Origin: Vavraia culicis subsp. floridensis | Taxonomy: Eukaryota > Microsporidia > Pleistophoridae | Length of the DNA stretch: 64,000 nucleotides | Reading direction: 5' to 3' | Assembly: GCF_000192795.1 (NCBI RefSeq) | Contig: NW_007360615.1 | Location: 1-64,000 of the forward strand | Part shown: positions 41,277 to 51,681 of the stretch, piece by piece | Position numbering within the stretch: the first letter of the stretch is position 1 | Layout of the letters: each line of letters opens with the position of its first letter | Translations under genes and position numbers: made by a program | Notes under the pieces: model-generated | Databases searched by the model: none | The model's input: the letters and a program-made list of their open reading frames with translations, nothing else | Told to the model about the DNA's origin: nothing

Positions 41277-41999
41277 ATGGTCTACAACCACAATGAGCAG
41301 GTCGATCCTGATGAATTTTTACAAGCATCTGTTCTGCTCAAGAACGGTCCGCTAGCCGAAAAAACAAATCTTGTAGGTAAGAAAAGCGAATTTAAAAAAA
41401 GTAACGGTGGAAACGAACGGGTTATATTGGAAGGTGTTGATGAGTATGAGAACGGTGCTAGTTTGAAGAGGGTATTTGACAAAATTGGTGATGAAATGCA
41501 CAAGGAGCGTGTGGTTTCTGAGAGAAGTGGACAGGGCATGGGTAATCGTTTGGACCGTGCATATGAAGGTGTTAAGGACACTTTGAGAGTTGGCAGGCAT
41601 TTTGTGGAAGAAAATAGAGGGAAGGGTTTTTATGGTGTTGGAAAACACCAAAAAGATGTTTTTGATTTAAAGGAGCATCTCAATGTGAATAGGAGGACAG
41701 ATGATGTGCACAATTACTCGCAAATACAAATGGAGCTGGATAAATTAAAAGAAACACATAGACGCATGTTTGCGGTTAAAGGAAAAATATACCTAGCAGT
41801 TGAAAAAGAGGTGGCTAAGTTTAAGAAAGAATTGGAAGAGAAGAACGAGGTTGGTATTAGAATGAAAGACAGGGAGGTACAAAGGCTGAATGATGAGTTG
41901 GAGGTCCTTAAGAAGGACTACGAGATTATGAGGGAGGAAAGAGATAAATTTAGAACCGTGTACTTTAAACTGAAAGAGAAATACAAGAACCGAAAGTAG
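41277..41999 (+). CDS. unrecognised coiled-coil protein
   Basis: This 240-residue protein is not recognised. The first 140 residues are polar with scattered Gly, Lys and Asn and no clear domain. From about residue 145 to the end there is a continuous amphipathic coiled coil (QMELDKLKETHRRMFAVK; EVAKFKKELEEKNEVGIRMK; RLNDELEVLKKDYEIMREERDKF), so a role as a tether, Golgi or spindle protein is conceivable but unproven. ACCCCTG directly precedes the ATG, which strongly supports expression. A SNARE is less likely because there is no membrane span. Confidence 0.75.
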   Translation: MVYNHNEQVDPDEFLQASVLLKNGPLAEKTNLVGKKSEFKKSNGGNERVILEGVDEYENGASLKRVFDKIGDEMHKERVVSERSGQGMGNRLDRAYEGVKDTLRVGRHFVEENRGKGFYGVGKHQKDVFDLKEHLNVNRRTDDVHNYSQIQMELDKLKETHRRMFAVKGKIYLAVEKEVAKFKKELEEKNEVGIRMKDREVQRLNDELEVLKKDYEIMREERDKFRTVYFKLKEKYKNRK

Positions 42000-42520
42000 T
42001 TTGAGCGTAGACTGCAACACAATGTATCTAGTGGAGCTATTAAACTTCTTTTCGTCTCACAAAAGGTTATTAAAGTGTTTATCCTCGTACAGTCTATAAG
42101 AGATAGCTGTCCGTATATTGTGTTTAAAGCGTGGTGTGATAGGTAACAGGTCCGGTTTCACAGTGCTGCAGGTCTATTTATGTGATTTATATATGATGCT
42201 GTTTAATTTGTCCGTTGTTTATGATTCGTGCAGATGCTATTTGGCCAGAATAAATGCATGGTGAGTGGTACAACACGTTTCGTGCAGGTAATCACATTTT
42301 AATAAAATTTATTGCAATTACAATCTTTATCAGAGCATGGTAATGTTTACGGGTAGTATTGTAAAAATTGTAAGGAACTAACAGTTAGTGCGATCAGAAA
42401 GAATGTGCGTAAAGAGATTGGAATTACAATTCTTTGTACGAATGTGCATGCTTTAAAAAGCCTTTGCAGACGAACAGAAATTTAATAAGCAAAAATAATT
42501 TTTGATCCCAACTGGAGAAA
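42000..42520. other. intergenic, no supported gene
   Basis: No coding or RNA signal recognised. CCC occurs about 17 bases before the next ATG. Confidence 0.5.
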
Positions 42521-42778
42521 ATGAAGCCGAAGAAAAATACATGCACAAAGAGAAGACGTGCTGCCGCACCAACAGATCCGCGTTTTTTTTCAAAATGCAA
42601 TGCTTTTCGACATCTACAGGATTACGCCTTTCTGTATTCAGATGAGGTCAATGACAGGATAAAAACGATGAGGAGACGTAGAGAATTGGAGGACTTTCTA
42701 GTAAAAAGAGGAAAGAAGAAATATTTTGTAAATGGAGGGGAGAAGGAGCTCTGGAAGTGCATTCGAAGGACGAAGTAA
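42521..42778 (+). CDS. RRP36: RRP36-like rRNA processing protein, minimal
   Basis: RRP36 is an SSU-processome protein needed for early cleavage of the 18S precursor. The 85-residue product retains the family landmarks. A basic N-terminus leads into PTDPRFFSKCNAFRH, carrying the DPRF motif. LQDYAFLYSDEVNDRIKTM matches the family's Y-x-FL region, and the end KRGKKKYFVNGGEKELW resembles the GKKPYYLKKSE block. The long charged N-terminus and most of the central helix of yeast RRP36 (about 300 residues) are missing. TCCC lies upstream of the ATG. The identification rests on short motifs in the right order. Confidence 0.68.
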   Translation: MKPKKNTCTKRRRAAAPTDPRFFSKCNAFRHLQDYAFLYSDEVNDRIKTMRRRRELEDFLVKRGKKKYFVNGGEKELWKCIRRTK

Positions 42779-44244
42779 AGCGTGTTGCATTGAGAATTGG
42801 CAGGGCTGCTTCCTGTGCAAACCAACGAGATTATCACCGAGTATTCTGGAAGTATAAAGACTAAAAATTACGTTTTCACTTGTGTTTGAACTTTGGACGG
42901 AAGCTCAGCAAATAAACGTTTCATTAATGGCGAATATTCGAGTGATGGTGTAATTGCTGCATTACGGAACTGTCCATACAGATATGTTAAGACACATATC
43001 GGTAAATCATTGTATCATTGATATACCGCTCATTTATACTGTTCAGTACAACATTTTGTTTAACTACCATATCTCTAAAAAAACTTACGGCCTGATCACG
43101 TCAATAGATTAGCAAGAAAGTTTTTGATTGAGCGAACAGGCTGTTACAAACTATCCGTAACAATACTTCCCTTTAGCTATCCTCGGCGATGAGATAAGCG
43201 CTCCAATTGCTCAGAATATGAAAATGTGCACAAGTTCTGCTAAATAATTCAAAACGAGGAGCAAGCTAATTGCTTCAAAAATCATTAAAGTATACATTTA
43301 TTGACATAGTGTATAAATTCTCTCGTTGCATGCCTTAAATGCTTGTCAAATATTACATTGCCTTGTTTTTGCAAATGTACGCATCGTTCGCAATATTCAC
43401 TGTTCATGAGAATAGTTCCATATTTAGTGTTGACATGGAGAGGTAATAATTTTAACATTCAACATTACAAATAAGATGGTGGTAATTACGCTGAACTATC
43501 ACATACGCTTGATATGCTGTTTGTATGATTAACGGACTGTATATATCGTTTAAGCACAGTACTTTGATGATCCAATAAGTTCGTGGAAAATACGGAGAAA
43601 TGCCATGTTGTATTTATCAGTAACACATGTGTGGGCTAAATACCTTTCTCATCACAAATCACCAATTAAAAATTGTTATGACTATTGTCGTCATTTACAT
43701 CGTATATGATGAAATATCGATTAATTAATCAAAATAAGACGTAGTAACAGAAAGAATGAAGCACAATTCCTAATTACAAGGCCAATATCAACTGAGTACA
43801 CATAATGCTTCTCTTATTCAGTATTTTGTGATAGAAGAATTTATTCAATTTTTTATCTAATAAGAAAGTTGGCCAGTTATAATTTTCTAATTCAACAAAT
43901 TTAGTTTTATTATGGTGTTTTTACCAGTTGCCGAAAGAAAGACAAAGTACGGTACTAAATATGAAATATTTGTGGATTATATCGTGTATAACAGTGATTT
44001 GATTAACATTTAGGGACCAGAAAGCGTGGTTGTTTTGGTATTGTTATACGAGGAGATAGATAAACGATTTTCGTAAAAATGTTTGATGTATATTCATTTG
44101 AATAGATCAAATTGTGTTTATTAAACGAATAACGTTTGGTTCGCATCATTTCTACACATATTTTTCGTGTTAAGTTGTGATGTAGCCTGTTTATCAGTGG
44201 AGGCTACCCCTTATAATTGCCCTGGTGCGCAAGACCCCGTAAAA
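42779..44244. other. 1.5-kb A+T-rich intergenic region
   Basis: No gene seen. It holds copy 2 of the 29-bp dispersed repeat. The open frame at its right end continues into the DHHC gene, but CCCC marks the internal ATG at 44245. Confidence 0.5.
43429..43457 (+). repeat. dispersed 29-bp repeat, copy 2
   Basis: GTTGACATGGAGAGGTAATA followed by ATTTTAACA; see copy 1 at 40640-40668. Confidence 0.7.
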
Positions 44245-45135
44245 ATGAGGAAAGGAAAAGAAAAAAACTTATTTACGTTCTATGCCTGCTCTTACATCGT
44301 AATGTTCATATTTAGTTATTACGTCCTGATGTTTGTACATATAAGAAAGATTTACAAATATAAAAAGAATATTTATTTTTTTTATCTAGGCAATTACGTA
44401 TCTTTATACATTATGATTCTTCTTCTCCAGATATTCTTAGCCTCTTTTGACAGGCTGCTGTACAAACCAAGAAAATTTAATGAAATGACAGAAGAAAGTC
44501 TTAATGAAATATTCAACCCGTTCTTTACCCACGAAATATTAATAAAAACAATCAAGGTGGTAAGAATATGCAGTGAATGCAATGCATACAAGCCACCACG
44601 AACACATCATTGTCAAATATGCGATCTTTGTTTCACAAAAATGGATCATCATTGTTTCCTCCTCAATGTATGTATTGGCCATACAAACTATAAGCACTAT
44701 TATCTGTTCCTGCTGGTGAATTGGATGTATAGCACATTTTTGTTTGTATTGTTCTTGCATTACGTCATTTCAGCTAACCAAACACCTGCAAGAATGGCCT
44801 TCTATGTGCTAGCAATTATTTCTAATGGAATTATACTGATAATAGCGCTCATATTTTTGGTGCTTCATACAAGATTGCTCCTGTTCAACGAAACAACTAT
44901 CGAACGACTTGCCATAGATGAATTTCTTGCCGGTGATAACAACTATGAAGGCATATTTCAGGAAGGACTGTTAAGTACTGATGAAAACATGGATGTCCGA
45001 GATAGAAAATTGCTCAACCCGTACTTTCTAGGGTACATAGAAAATGTCAAAGAGGTCTTTGGAGACAATTATTGTGAGTGGATCATGCCGTACTTCACGG
45101 GTAGAAGCAATGGTATCTATTTCAAGAAACATTAA
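44245..45135 (+). CDS. DHHC protein S-acyltransferase, array copy 1
   Basis: DHHC enzymes attach palmitate to cysteines of membrane-associated proteins. The 296-residue protein has four membrane spans. Between spans two and three lies the cysteine-rich domain CSECNAYKPPRTHHCQICDLCFTKMDHHC, with the catalytic Cys at about residue 137 in an intact DHHC, followed by NVCIGHTNYKHYYLF. The C-terminal cytosolic tail (DRKLLNPYFLGYIENVKEVFG; PYFTGRSNGIYFKK) is shared with the next gene, which shows a local duplication. Within that tail NPYFLGY occupies the place of the family's TTxE/DPG-type elements. CCCCGTAAAA precedes the ATG. Confidence 0.93.
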   Translation: MRKGKEKNLFTFYACSYIVMFIFSYYVLMFVHIRKIYKYKKNIYFFYLGNYVSLYIMILLLQIFLASFDRLLYKPRKFNEMTEESLNEIFNPFFTHEILIKTIKVVRICSECNAYKPPRTHHCQICDLCFTKMDHHCFLLNVCIGHTNYKHYYLFLLVNWMYSTFLFVLFLHYVISANQTPARMAFYVLAIISNGIILIIALIFLVLHTRLLLFNETTIERLAIDEFLAGDNNYEGIFQEGLLSTDENMDVRDRKLLNPYFLGYIENVKEVFGDNYCEWIMPYFTGRSNGIYFKKH

Positions 45136-46078
45136 TGTAATCATCGATACAGTGCCAAAAAACATGTAAGACAGAAACAACGGCTGACAGCTACAGCTGA
45201 CCCAGCTATCAGTAAATGCATTTAGTGCTTCGGGTTGGATGGCATGTTGTTTAAAAGAAAGTGTTAAACAAACATTCTGTATGACATTTTTTACCTTACA
45301 AATCTTTACTTAGCTATCACGGGCATTACAATATCTTGTTATTTAACAGGTAGCTCAATGCTGAGCCCGTTATTACAAAAATACTGCTAATACCACCAGC
45401 TACAGCATCGTTGGCAGGAGCATTTTCAAAAAGCAAAAGAAAGCGGCAAGATATGTACTTATTGTACGCGGTGTCATGCAAGCTTTACAAAACTCAATTT
45501 TTTGAAGTATTTTCAAACTGCTGTTAATACTTATATCATACGTTTATATTTATTATATCAACGTAAATACTTTGAATTGTACATCAAAGTTGATTAAATT
45601 ATCAATATGACAGTAACAATTGACACAATTATGTAATCATTAAAGAGCTACATCAACTTAGAAAATAAAATGCTTCAGTTTGATGTTATTTCAACTACTT
45701 ATGAAGAACATTTGCACATTTAAAGTAAATTATGATTAATTACCAATGTTTAGCACGGTGATTCCCGATACTTCATTAAGAGTGTGTGCCAAATTACTTC
45801 CACAGTTTTGCACCAAAAAATACGTTGAGCGTACACCAATACGAAGCACGACCGAGAGATTAACTTAGGATATTCCTCGGAAATTGAGATTAAACGTTTT
45901 ATGTGACAGGCTATCTTATTGGTTCGATGACATAGAGTGCAAGATTAGCATTCATAATAGAACATTCGAAGGAATAAATTAGATCACTAATTTTACATTG
46001 TACAGAAATCACATTTACACGTTAATTTATCATTCTATTACACTATTGAAATATTTAAGCATTTATATCAGCTTAACT
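45136..46078. other. intergenic between tandem DHHC paralogs
   Basis: A+T-rich, no gene seen. I could not see obvious similarity to the gap after the second paralog. Confidence 0.5.
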
Positions 46079-46984
46079 ATGTTCAAAAACACTTCTTGGC
46101 GATCTTCTGCATCGACACTCACTAGTTGCCTCTTTGTTCTTCTTTTCATCTTCAATTACCACGTTGTAATGTTCGTTCACACCAAAAAAATTTACAAATA
46201 CAAAAAGAACATCTGCTTCTATTACACAGGAAATTTTTTCTCTCTGTACATCCTCATCCTTTGTGTGCAGGTTTACTACCAAATTCTATCGAGCAAATCT
46301 TCATACAAAATACGGAACTTAAACGAGCTCACCGAAACCGGCCTAAACAGCATATTCAACCCATTCTTTACCGAAAATATACTGGAAGAACGCACCGAGA
46401 CAATGAAAAAATGCGGCAAGTGCGATATGTATCGGCCTCCACGAGCACACCATTGCCAGGTCTGTGATGCCTGTTTCATGAAACGGGACCATCATAGCTA
46501 TATCTTGAATACTTGCGTAGGACATTCCAATTACAAGTATTATTATTTGTTCTTGCTATCAAATTGGATATACAGTACTTTTCAATTCATTTTACTGCTT
46601 TATTTTGCTGTAAATGTTCGACAAACTGCCAAGCGAATGCCCTTCTATGCCACAGGAATTGTTACAACCGGGATTATAATGGTAACCTGTTTTGTACATT
46701 TAGTACTTCATACAAAATTATTGCTATATAATGAGACATCCATTGAAAGCTGCGCAATTAATAATTTCCTTGCGGGAAACGAAAAATATAAGGGTGTTTT
46801 TCAGGAGGGACTGCTGTGTTTTGGAGATGAAATACATATTAGTGATAGAAAATTGCTCAACCCGTACTTTTTAGGGTATATGGAAAATGTCAAAGAGGTA
46901 TTTGGCAATAACTATTACGAGTGGATCATGCCGTACTTCACAGGACGGAGTGATGGGATATACTTCAAAAAGTACATGTTCTAA
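46079..46984 (+). CDS. DHHC-family paralog with DHHS, array copy 2
   Basis: This is a tandem duplicate of the preceding gene. Both share KKIYKYKKNI, the LNELTETGLNSIFNPFFTE region, the whole cysteine-rich domain and the C-terminal tail (DRKLLNPYFLGYMENVKEVFG, WIMPYFTGRSDGIYFKK). The domain reads CGKCDMYRPPRAHHCQVCDACFMKRDHHS. The catalytic cysteine is an AGC serine codon at 46496-46498 (residue 140), so palmitate transfer by the normal covalent route should be lost. The other zinc-ligand Cys and His residues are kept, as is the frame over 301 residues, which suggests selection for a non-catalytic role rather than decay. The ATG at 46079 lacks a CCC signal, unlike its neighbour. Confidence 0.9.
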   Translation: MFKNTSWRSSASTLTSCLFVLLFIFNYHVVMFVHTKKIYKYKKNICFYYTGNFFSLYILILCVQVYYQILSSKSSYKIRNLNELTETGLNSIFNPFFTENILEERTETMKKCGKCDMYRPPRAHHCQVCDACFMKRDHHSYILNTCVGHSNYKYYYLFLLSNWIYSTFQFILLLYFAVNVRQTAKRMPFYATGIVTTGIIMVTCFVHLVLHTKLLLYNETSIESCAINNFLAGNEKYKGVFQEGLLCFGDEIHISDRKLLNPYFLGYMENVKEVFGNNYYEWIMPYFTGRSDGIYFKKYMF

Positions 46985-48943
46985 ATAAAGTACACAATCC
47001 CTGAAGCGATTACGCGGGTGTATGATAGTGTTCGAGTTTGGTTAAAACTACGCACATCTTCGACGCGAGTATGACTCTGTATTTCACACGATTTTTAAGC
47101 GATAACTTAATATTACATTAGTGCAACTAATCATTCTTTGGAACGAATATGGCACCGAATTTTCTTCCTTGTCTTGGTAATTATTCCTTTGATCTGAAAT
47201 ATCGTTTTTGAACTCGGATGAAAGTCTCATTAGAAATATGCATTTCTAAAACATTAGTCTACTCAGTATACCACGCCCAAAGCAAACTGTGAACCAATGT
47301 AAAAATATGCATTTTATCTGTGACACAAACCAGGCCGTATTGCATCCACTCTATTCTTTGGAATAGCATGTATTCACTTCTCAGCAATTCATAGCAAATT
47401 TTGAACTCCGAAATGGTGTCCATCCATAAGTACATTCACGGCATTAACCAATACATGTAACTTATTCTGCTTTTACACCAATTCGTATCTTAAAACCAAT
47501 GTGTAGGGGCAAATACTCTCCAATTCATTCTGGTGTACCAAGTGTCATACATTAATCACGAACTACATTTTTAGACACCTTACCAACTAAAAGTCATTTA
47601 CTCATCCCTTCATACAATAACATCTGGGCAACACACTATTCTTATCCAAAATTACATCTTTACGTTAGGCCAGCGGTCACAATAACCACGCATACCACTT
47701 TGCAATTAATGTGTTCAATATTCTTTATTAAATGCGTATTATTTCCTGTCAATTACCGTTCATGAGCGATGAAACGGATGCGTCAACTTAATTTTGCTTT
47801 GTGCTCATATCCTAGATGACCAAGTGATGAAACTGACATTTTACCATTTTTATGGCTTGAATTTAAGTTCGCTAAAAAAGAACTTAACTAAACGAATATT
47901 ATCAAAATATTTATCTAATATTGTGTTTTAGTATTATATGCGGTAAGAAGGTGAATAAGTAACCTGAAAACTCGTGCATCTCTCATAGGTAATGACGTAT
48001 TTCTGGCATTTATTGCTGCCAAGTGATATATTTCATGTCAACATTAACTATGAAATTTTCAAATAACGATTATGTTCATTGTGTGGACAAATCTTACCAC
48101 AATTCCTCAATGATTTTGGTATGTTAGAGCCCCCTTCCCGGAAAAAAGAAAATTAATTTATTATTTAATGAATTACAAGATAAACATAGTAATATTTTGG
48201 TATCAGGTGGGTAAATGATGCCAAATGAATCAGTTTGGGTAATTTTCACTTTAATTAAAATATTGCCACGTTCAACACCTCGGCTTATTGCACACTGATT
48301 CCGATACTGTTGAACAAAAGAATTGGACGAAACAATTCGGTAAATAAGCAACTTGTTCTGAGGTTGATCGTAGAATACATTGTAGTAATAATGAATGTCT
48401 CCCCGTTGCACATCTAATGTTGCAAATCAACATAGGTTAATACATGGAATGGCAATGTTTGGTTATTATACGATGTTGTTCTTGCAAAAAAATTAGGTGT
48501 GGTTTTTACTTATACTTGTGATGTGCTGCCAATACCGCAGAGCACAGAAAAGTTACCACGAAGCGCAGTAATACCAGGCACAACAACAGCTCATCTAAAA
48601 TAGGAACTGTATATAATTGTAAATGATTTTATTTATCATCACAAAGGCAGATTAACACGGATATTGAAAAATAGTAGCATAAATATTATTTAGATCTGTC
48701 CACCAATATTTCATTGCGGAACGTTTCGCTGGTACTACCTGTATTTGTGCTTGTAAATATAGGTGTAAAAACTTGGCAGCAGCTCCATAGAATTACAGCA
48801 GCGAATTGAGCGAATTGAGCGCTGGTCAGAGCAACACTAGCATTCTAAATACAGTTTGATTAATTTACATATTTATTAATCACTTGACATAAATTAAATC
48901 AGTACATAAATACTTTTATCGAAACGAACTAATTTTTGTCTTG
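46985..48943. other. 2-kb intergenic region in the DHHC array
   Basis: A 95-codon minus-strand frame (48411-48124) begins only at a GTG and shows no known motif. No pseudogene of a DHHC protein was recognised in the gap. Confidence 0.5.
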
Positions 48944-49852
48944 ATGTCATCTACGGTGTACGCCAGCTTTGTTAACTCGATCCTTTCTACGCTGTACCCC
49001 ATCTTAACAATTTATTCGTACTACGTGCTGGTGGGTAAGTACTGTATCGATGCAAAACGGTTTGACAGCGTAGTTGTTTTGATTATGTTTTTAATTTACC
49101 ATGTTTTGCTCATCTACACGCTCATCTTCTATATGAGGATTTTGGCAATTGACGACACGAGCACAGCAAATAGGTTCCCGAGCAAGGTGGCAAATAAACA
49201 GGCCATCACGTCACGATATTTCAATCCTTTCATCGAGGAGGAAATCATACAGAAGAGATTAAAGATGCTGAAAACGTGTAACATCTGCGTTACATATAAG
49301 CCGCCACGCACGCATCACTGCTCAATATGCCAGAAATGCTTTCTTAGGTTTGATCACCACTGTGGCCTCTTAGGAGTGTGCATAGCGTTCCACAATTACA
49401 AATTTTTCTATCTTTTTGTCATTATGAACATAATTTATTGCCTCTTCCTGATTATATTGTTGATGTTCGAGCTAATCAAGAATAGACAGCTGCCCACAGC
49501 ATCGTTTTCGCACTTTATCGTGCTCACATCGCTGTTGTTCGTGGAGATGTGCGTGAGCCTACAAATGTTTATCTATCACACTATACTGATAAGAAAGAAC
49601 GAAACCATGATCGAAAACAAAGCTTTGAACGCCTTTTTGAGAGGAGATCAGGGCGTGCGATTTGTTTACCAGGAAGGTCCTTTGGTGAACGAGGAAGAGG
49701 TGCTGGAAAGAGACGAGATGAATCCATACAACATGGGAGTTTACGAAAATTGGGAACAGATATTTGGGAAAAACACTTGGGAATGGTTTCTGCCGACCTT
49801 TACTACGCTGGGCGACGGTATAAATTTCCCAAAAAAGATCGGTAGAGATTAA
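48944..49852 (+). CDS. DHHC protein S-acyltransferase, array copy 3
   Basis: This third paralog of 302 residues has an intact DHHC (Cys at about residue 140) in CNICVTYKPPRTHHCSICQKCFLRFDHHC, with GVCIAFHNYKFFYLF following. Four membrane spans are visible. It is much further from copies 1 and 2 than they are from each other. The tail is only loosely alike (MNPYNMGVYENWEQIFG, WFLPTFTTLGDGINF), pointing to an older duplication. ATG 48944 is preferred; the frame begins one codon earlier at a TTG. No CCC run precedes it. Substrates are unknown. Confidence 0.92.
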   Translation: MSSTVYASFVNSILSTLYPILTIYSYYVLVGKYCIDAKRFDSVVVLIMFLIYHVLLIYTLIFYMRILAIDDTSTANRFPSKVANKQAITSRYFNPFIEEEIIQKRLKMLKTCNICVTYKPPRTHHCSICQKCFLRFDHHCGLLGVCIAFHNYKFFYLFVIMNIIYCLFLIILLMFELIKNRQLPTASFSHFIVLTSLLFVEMCVSLQMFIYHTILIRKNETMIENKALNAFLRGDQGVRFVYQEGPLVNEEEVLERDEMNPYNMGVYENWEQIFGKNTWEWFLPTFTTLGDGINFPKKIGRD

Positions 49853-50754
49853 CGAAATGTTGGGTTAAACACCGTAAACCATGTCAAGCGAAAAAAGGTA
49901 TTAAACGTGTTAAATTACTGGCAAAAACATGCAGTCAGTAATTACTATACGATGATAACATTTACTTCGAGATTAGAAACATATCAGAGATACTTTTTTA
50001 AATTATTGTATTAACCGGAACAAAAAAATTTGAATATAAATGTATATGAGCCTAAAATTAAAGAGAAACGTTTTGGAGTTAACCGTACTTTTTTACTCAA
50101 CTGGACTGAAATAACCATGCCGTCATTATCGAATAAGTTTACTTAATAATTGGATCACATCTTGTGCTCGTGCTGAACAGGCTTCCGATGAGTTGCCGCA
50201 GATGCTAGTATCAACAATTTATGTTAATTAAACCTCTTTATATCGGAAAAAACGACAATTGATGTCCAAAATAGAACGAAAAAGATGTTAAACACCTTAA
50301 GAACAATGTTACCAAGTTCATAGCGGGATAATCGTCTTTGAATATAGTTTTCTATATTTTGCACAGTAAATTTGGTGAAATTGTCATCAAACACTGAGAA
50401 AGTGTTAATCAATGGTAGATTGGCATTGATTAAATTTTAGCTCGTTCTACTTTATTGAGGTTGATGCGCAAATTTGAATGATTATTTGTAAAGAAGCAAA
50501 TAATTGGAATTATTATCTCAACACTTGCATCTATAAACCTTAGAAGTGGTGCAGATATGTCATTAACCAGTGATTGATCCACAGTAACCGCCAAAACAAG
50601 GTTTCAGATTATTTTGCCACAAAAAAGAAAAATTGGTTTGAAGCGATTATGATGAAACGTACATACACGAACAACACTCGGCTACTCGGCATTTATTGTT
50701 TCAAACGCCCAGCAAATGTTTAAAATTTTTTAACTGCGAAATTATCCCCCTGGA
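49853..50754. other. intergenic, no supported gene
   Basis: A 62-codon minus-strand frame near 50300 with a hydrophobic end begins only at a TTG and has no in-frame ATG. Confidence 0.5.
50746..50750 (+). promoter_or_regulatory. CCCCC start-proximal signal
   Basis: CCCCC ends four bases before the ATG at 50755. Confidence 0.6.
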
Positions 50755-51681
50755 ATGAGAGACAACCAGGAAAATGTCTTTTTTCTCGAAGATATCACCT
50801 TGGAAGAGGAATATCATCTCATTTTTCCTGACGAGAACAAAAATACAAAGAAAGAGAGGATACAGAGGATATTTGGCAACAAGCTGCTGCCTACCTCGCA
50901 GAATCTGAGAGATACGGATTTCGTGCTAGAAGACGGGAAGAACTGCATGGATAACAACGCCGAATTGATGTTGCTGGCATTGTTGAACAACAAGATATTC
51001 TACAACTTTGTAGAGGACCTGAATGAGAAGATCAATAGAAAGATCGTTTACACTCCTTTCATAAACAGCCTGATCAACTATCTCAAGGACTACTACCAGA
51101 ACAGTTTCTTGGATCTAAATGAGGACTTCATGAGCATTTACAGGACGGTTTGCAAGAAAATACACGATGACCTCATTGACACGCATTTTTTTGAAGAAGA
51201 GAGCTGGACTTCTAAGATTAAGAAGAGCTACAAATCAGAGAAGAAGATCTTCGAGAAGTACTCGCCAATTGTTGAAATTTTCCATGGAAAGTACGAAGGA
51301 CAGGACGGAAGAACGTTCTACAAGATATACCGCGATTATTTGGATATAACCACAAAGGAGGGAGCGGCTGATATGTCAATGAGTGTTCGTGATTACTTCG
51401 AGTCAAGTAATATCAAGATAAACAAGTGTCCGTTGATACTAGTTCTCAAGTTTGAGAACAAGAGAAAGCTGAATGTGCAAGAGATTCTTACCGTTGAGCG
51501 CACAAGATATCGTTTGTCGAGCTTTATTACTCACGCTGAACCAACACACAGGGCGTATCTTAACAATCACGGGAAGTGGTTCATGTGTGCGGAAGGTAAA
51601 ATTACGAACGTTGGTATAGATGAGAAAGAAAAGTACACCGTGCTTATCGCACTCTACCAGATTGATAGGATTACGAATTAA
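50755..51681 (+). CDS. degenerate USP-like ubiquitin hydrolase
   Basis: The 308-residue product looks like a compressed ubiquitin-specific protease. GKNCMDNNAELMLLALLNNKIFYNF sits where USPs have the Cys box (N-x-G-N-T-C-Y-x-N-x-x-L-Q-x-L). Near the C-terminus, KCPLILVLKFENKR resembles the LPPVLIIHLKRF strand. ITHAEPTHRAYLNNHGKWF matches the His box (H-x-G-x-x-x-GHY-x-A-Y-x-x-x-x-x-W), and LIALYQ ends the domain. The Cys and the His in THRAY are kept, but the GN, Q and GHY consensus residues are worn and the third catalytic residue is unclear. It may be a fast-evolving enzyme such as a Ubp6- or Ubp8-type subunit, or an inactive scaffold. CCCCC precedes the ATG. Confidence 0.58.
   Translation: MRDNQENVFFLEDITLEEEYHLIFPDENKNTKKERIQRIFGNKLLPTSQNLRDTDFVLEDGKNCMDNNAELMLLALLNNKIFYNFVEDLNEKINRKIVYTPFINSLINYLKDYYQNSFLDLNEDFMSIYRTVCKKIHDDLIDTHFFEEESWTSKIKKSYKSEKKIFEKYSPIVEIFHGKYEGQDGRTFYKIYRDYLDITTKEGAADMSMSVRDYFESSNIKINKCPLILVLKFENKRKLNVQEILTVERTRYRLSSFITHAEPTHRAYLNNHGKWFMCAEGKITNVGIDEKEKYTVLIALYQIDRITN

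Noticed and set aside
48124..48411. 95-codon minus-strand frame in the DHHC array
   Set aside because: Starts only at GTG, no in-frame ATG, no recognisable domain.
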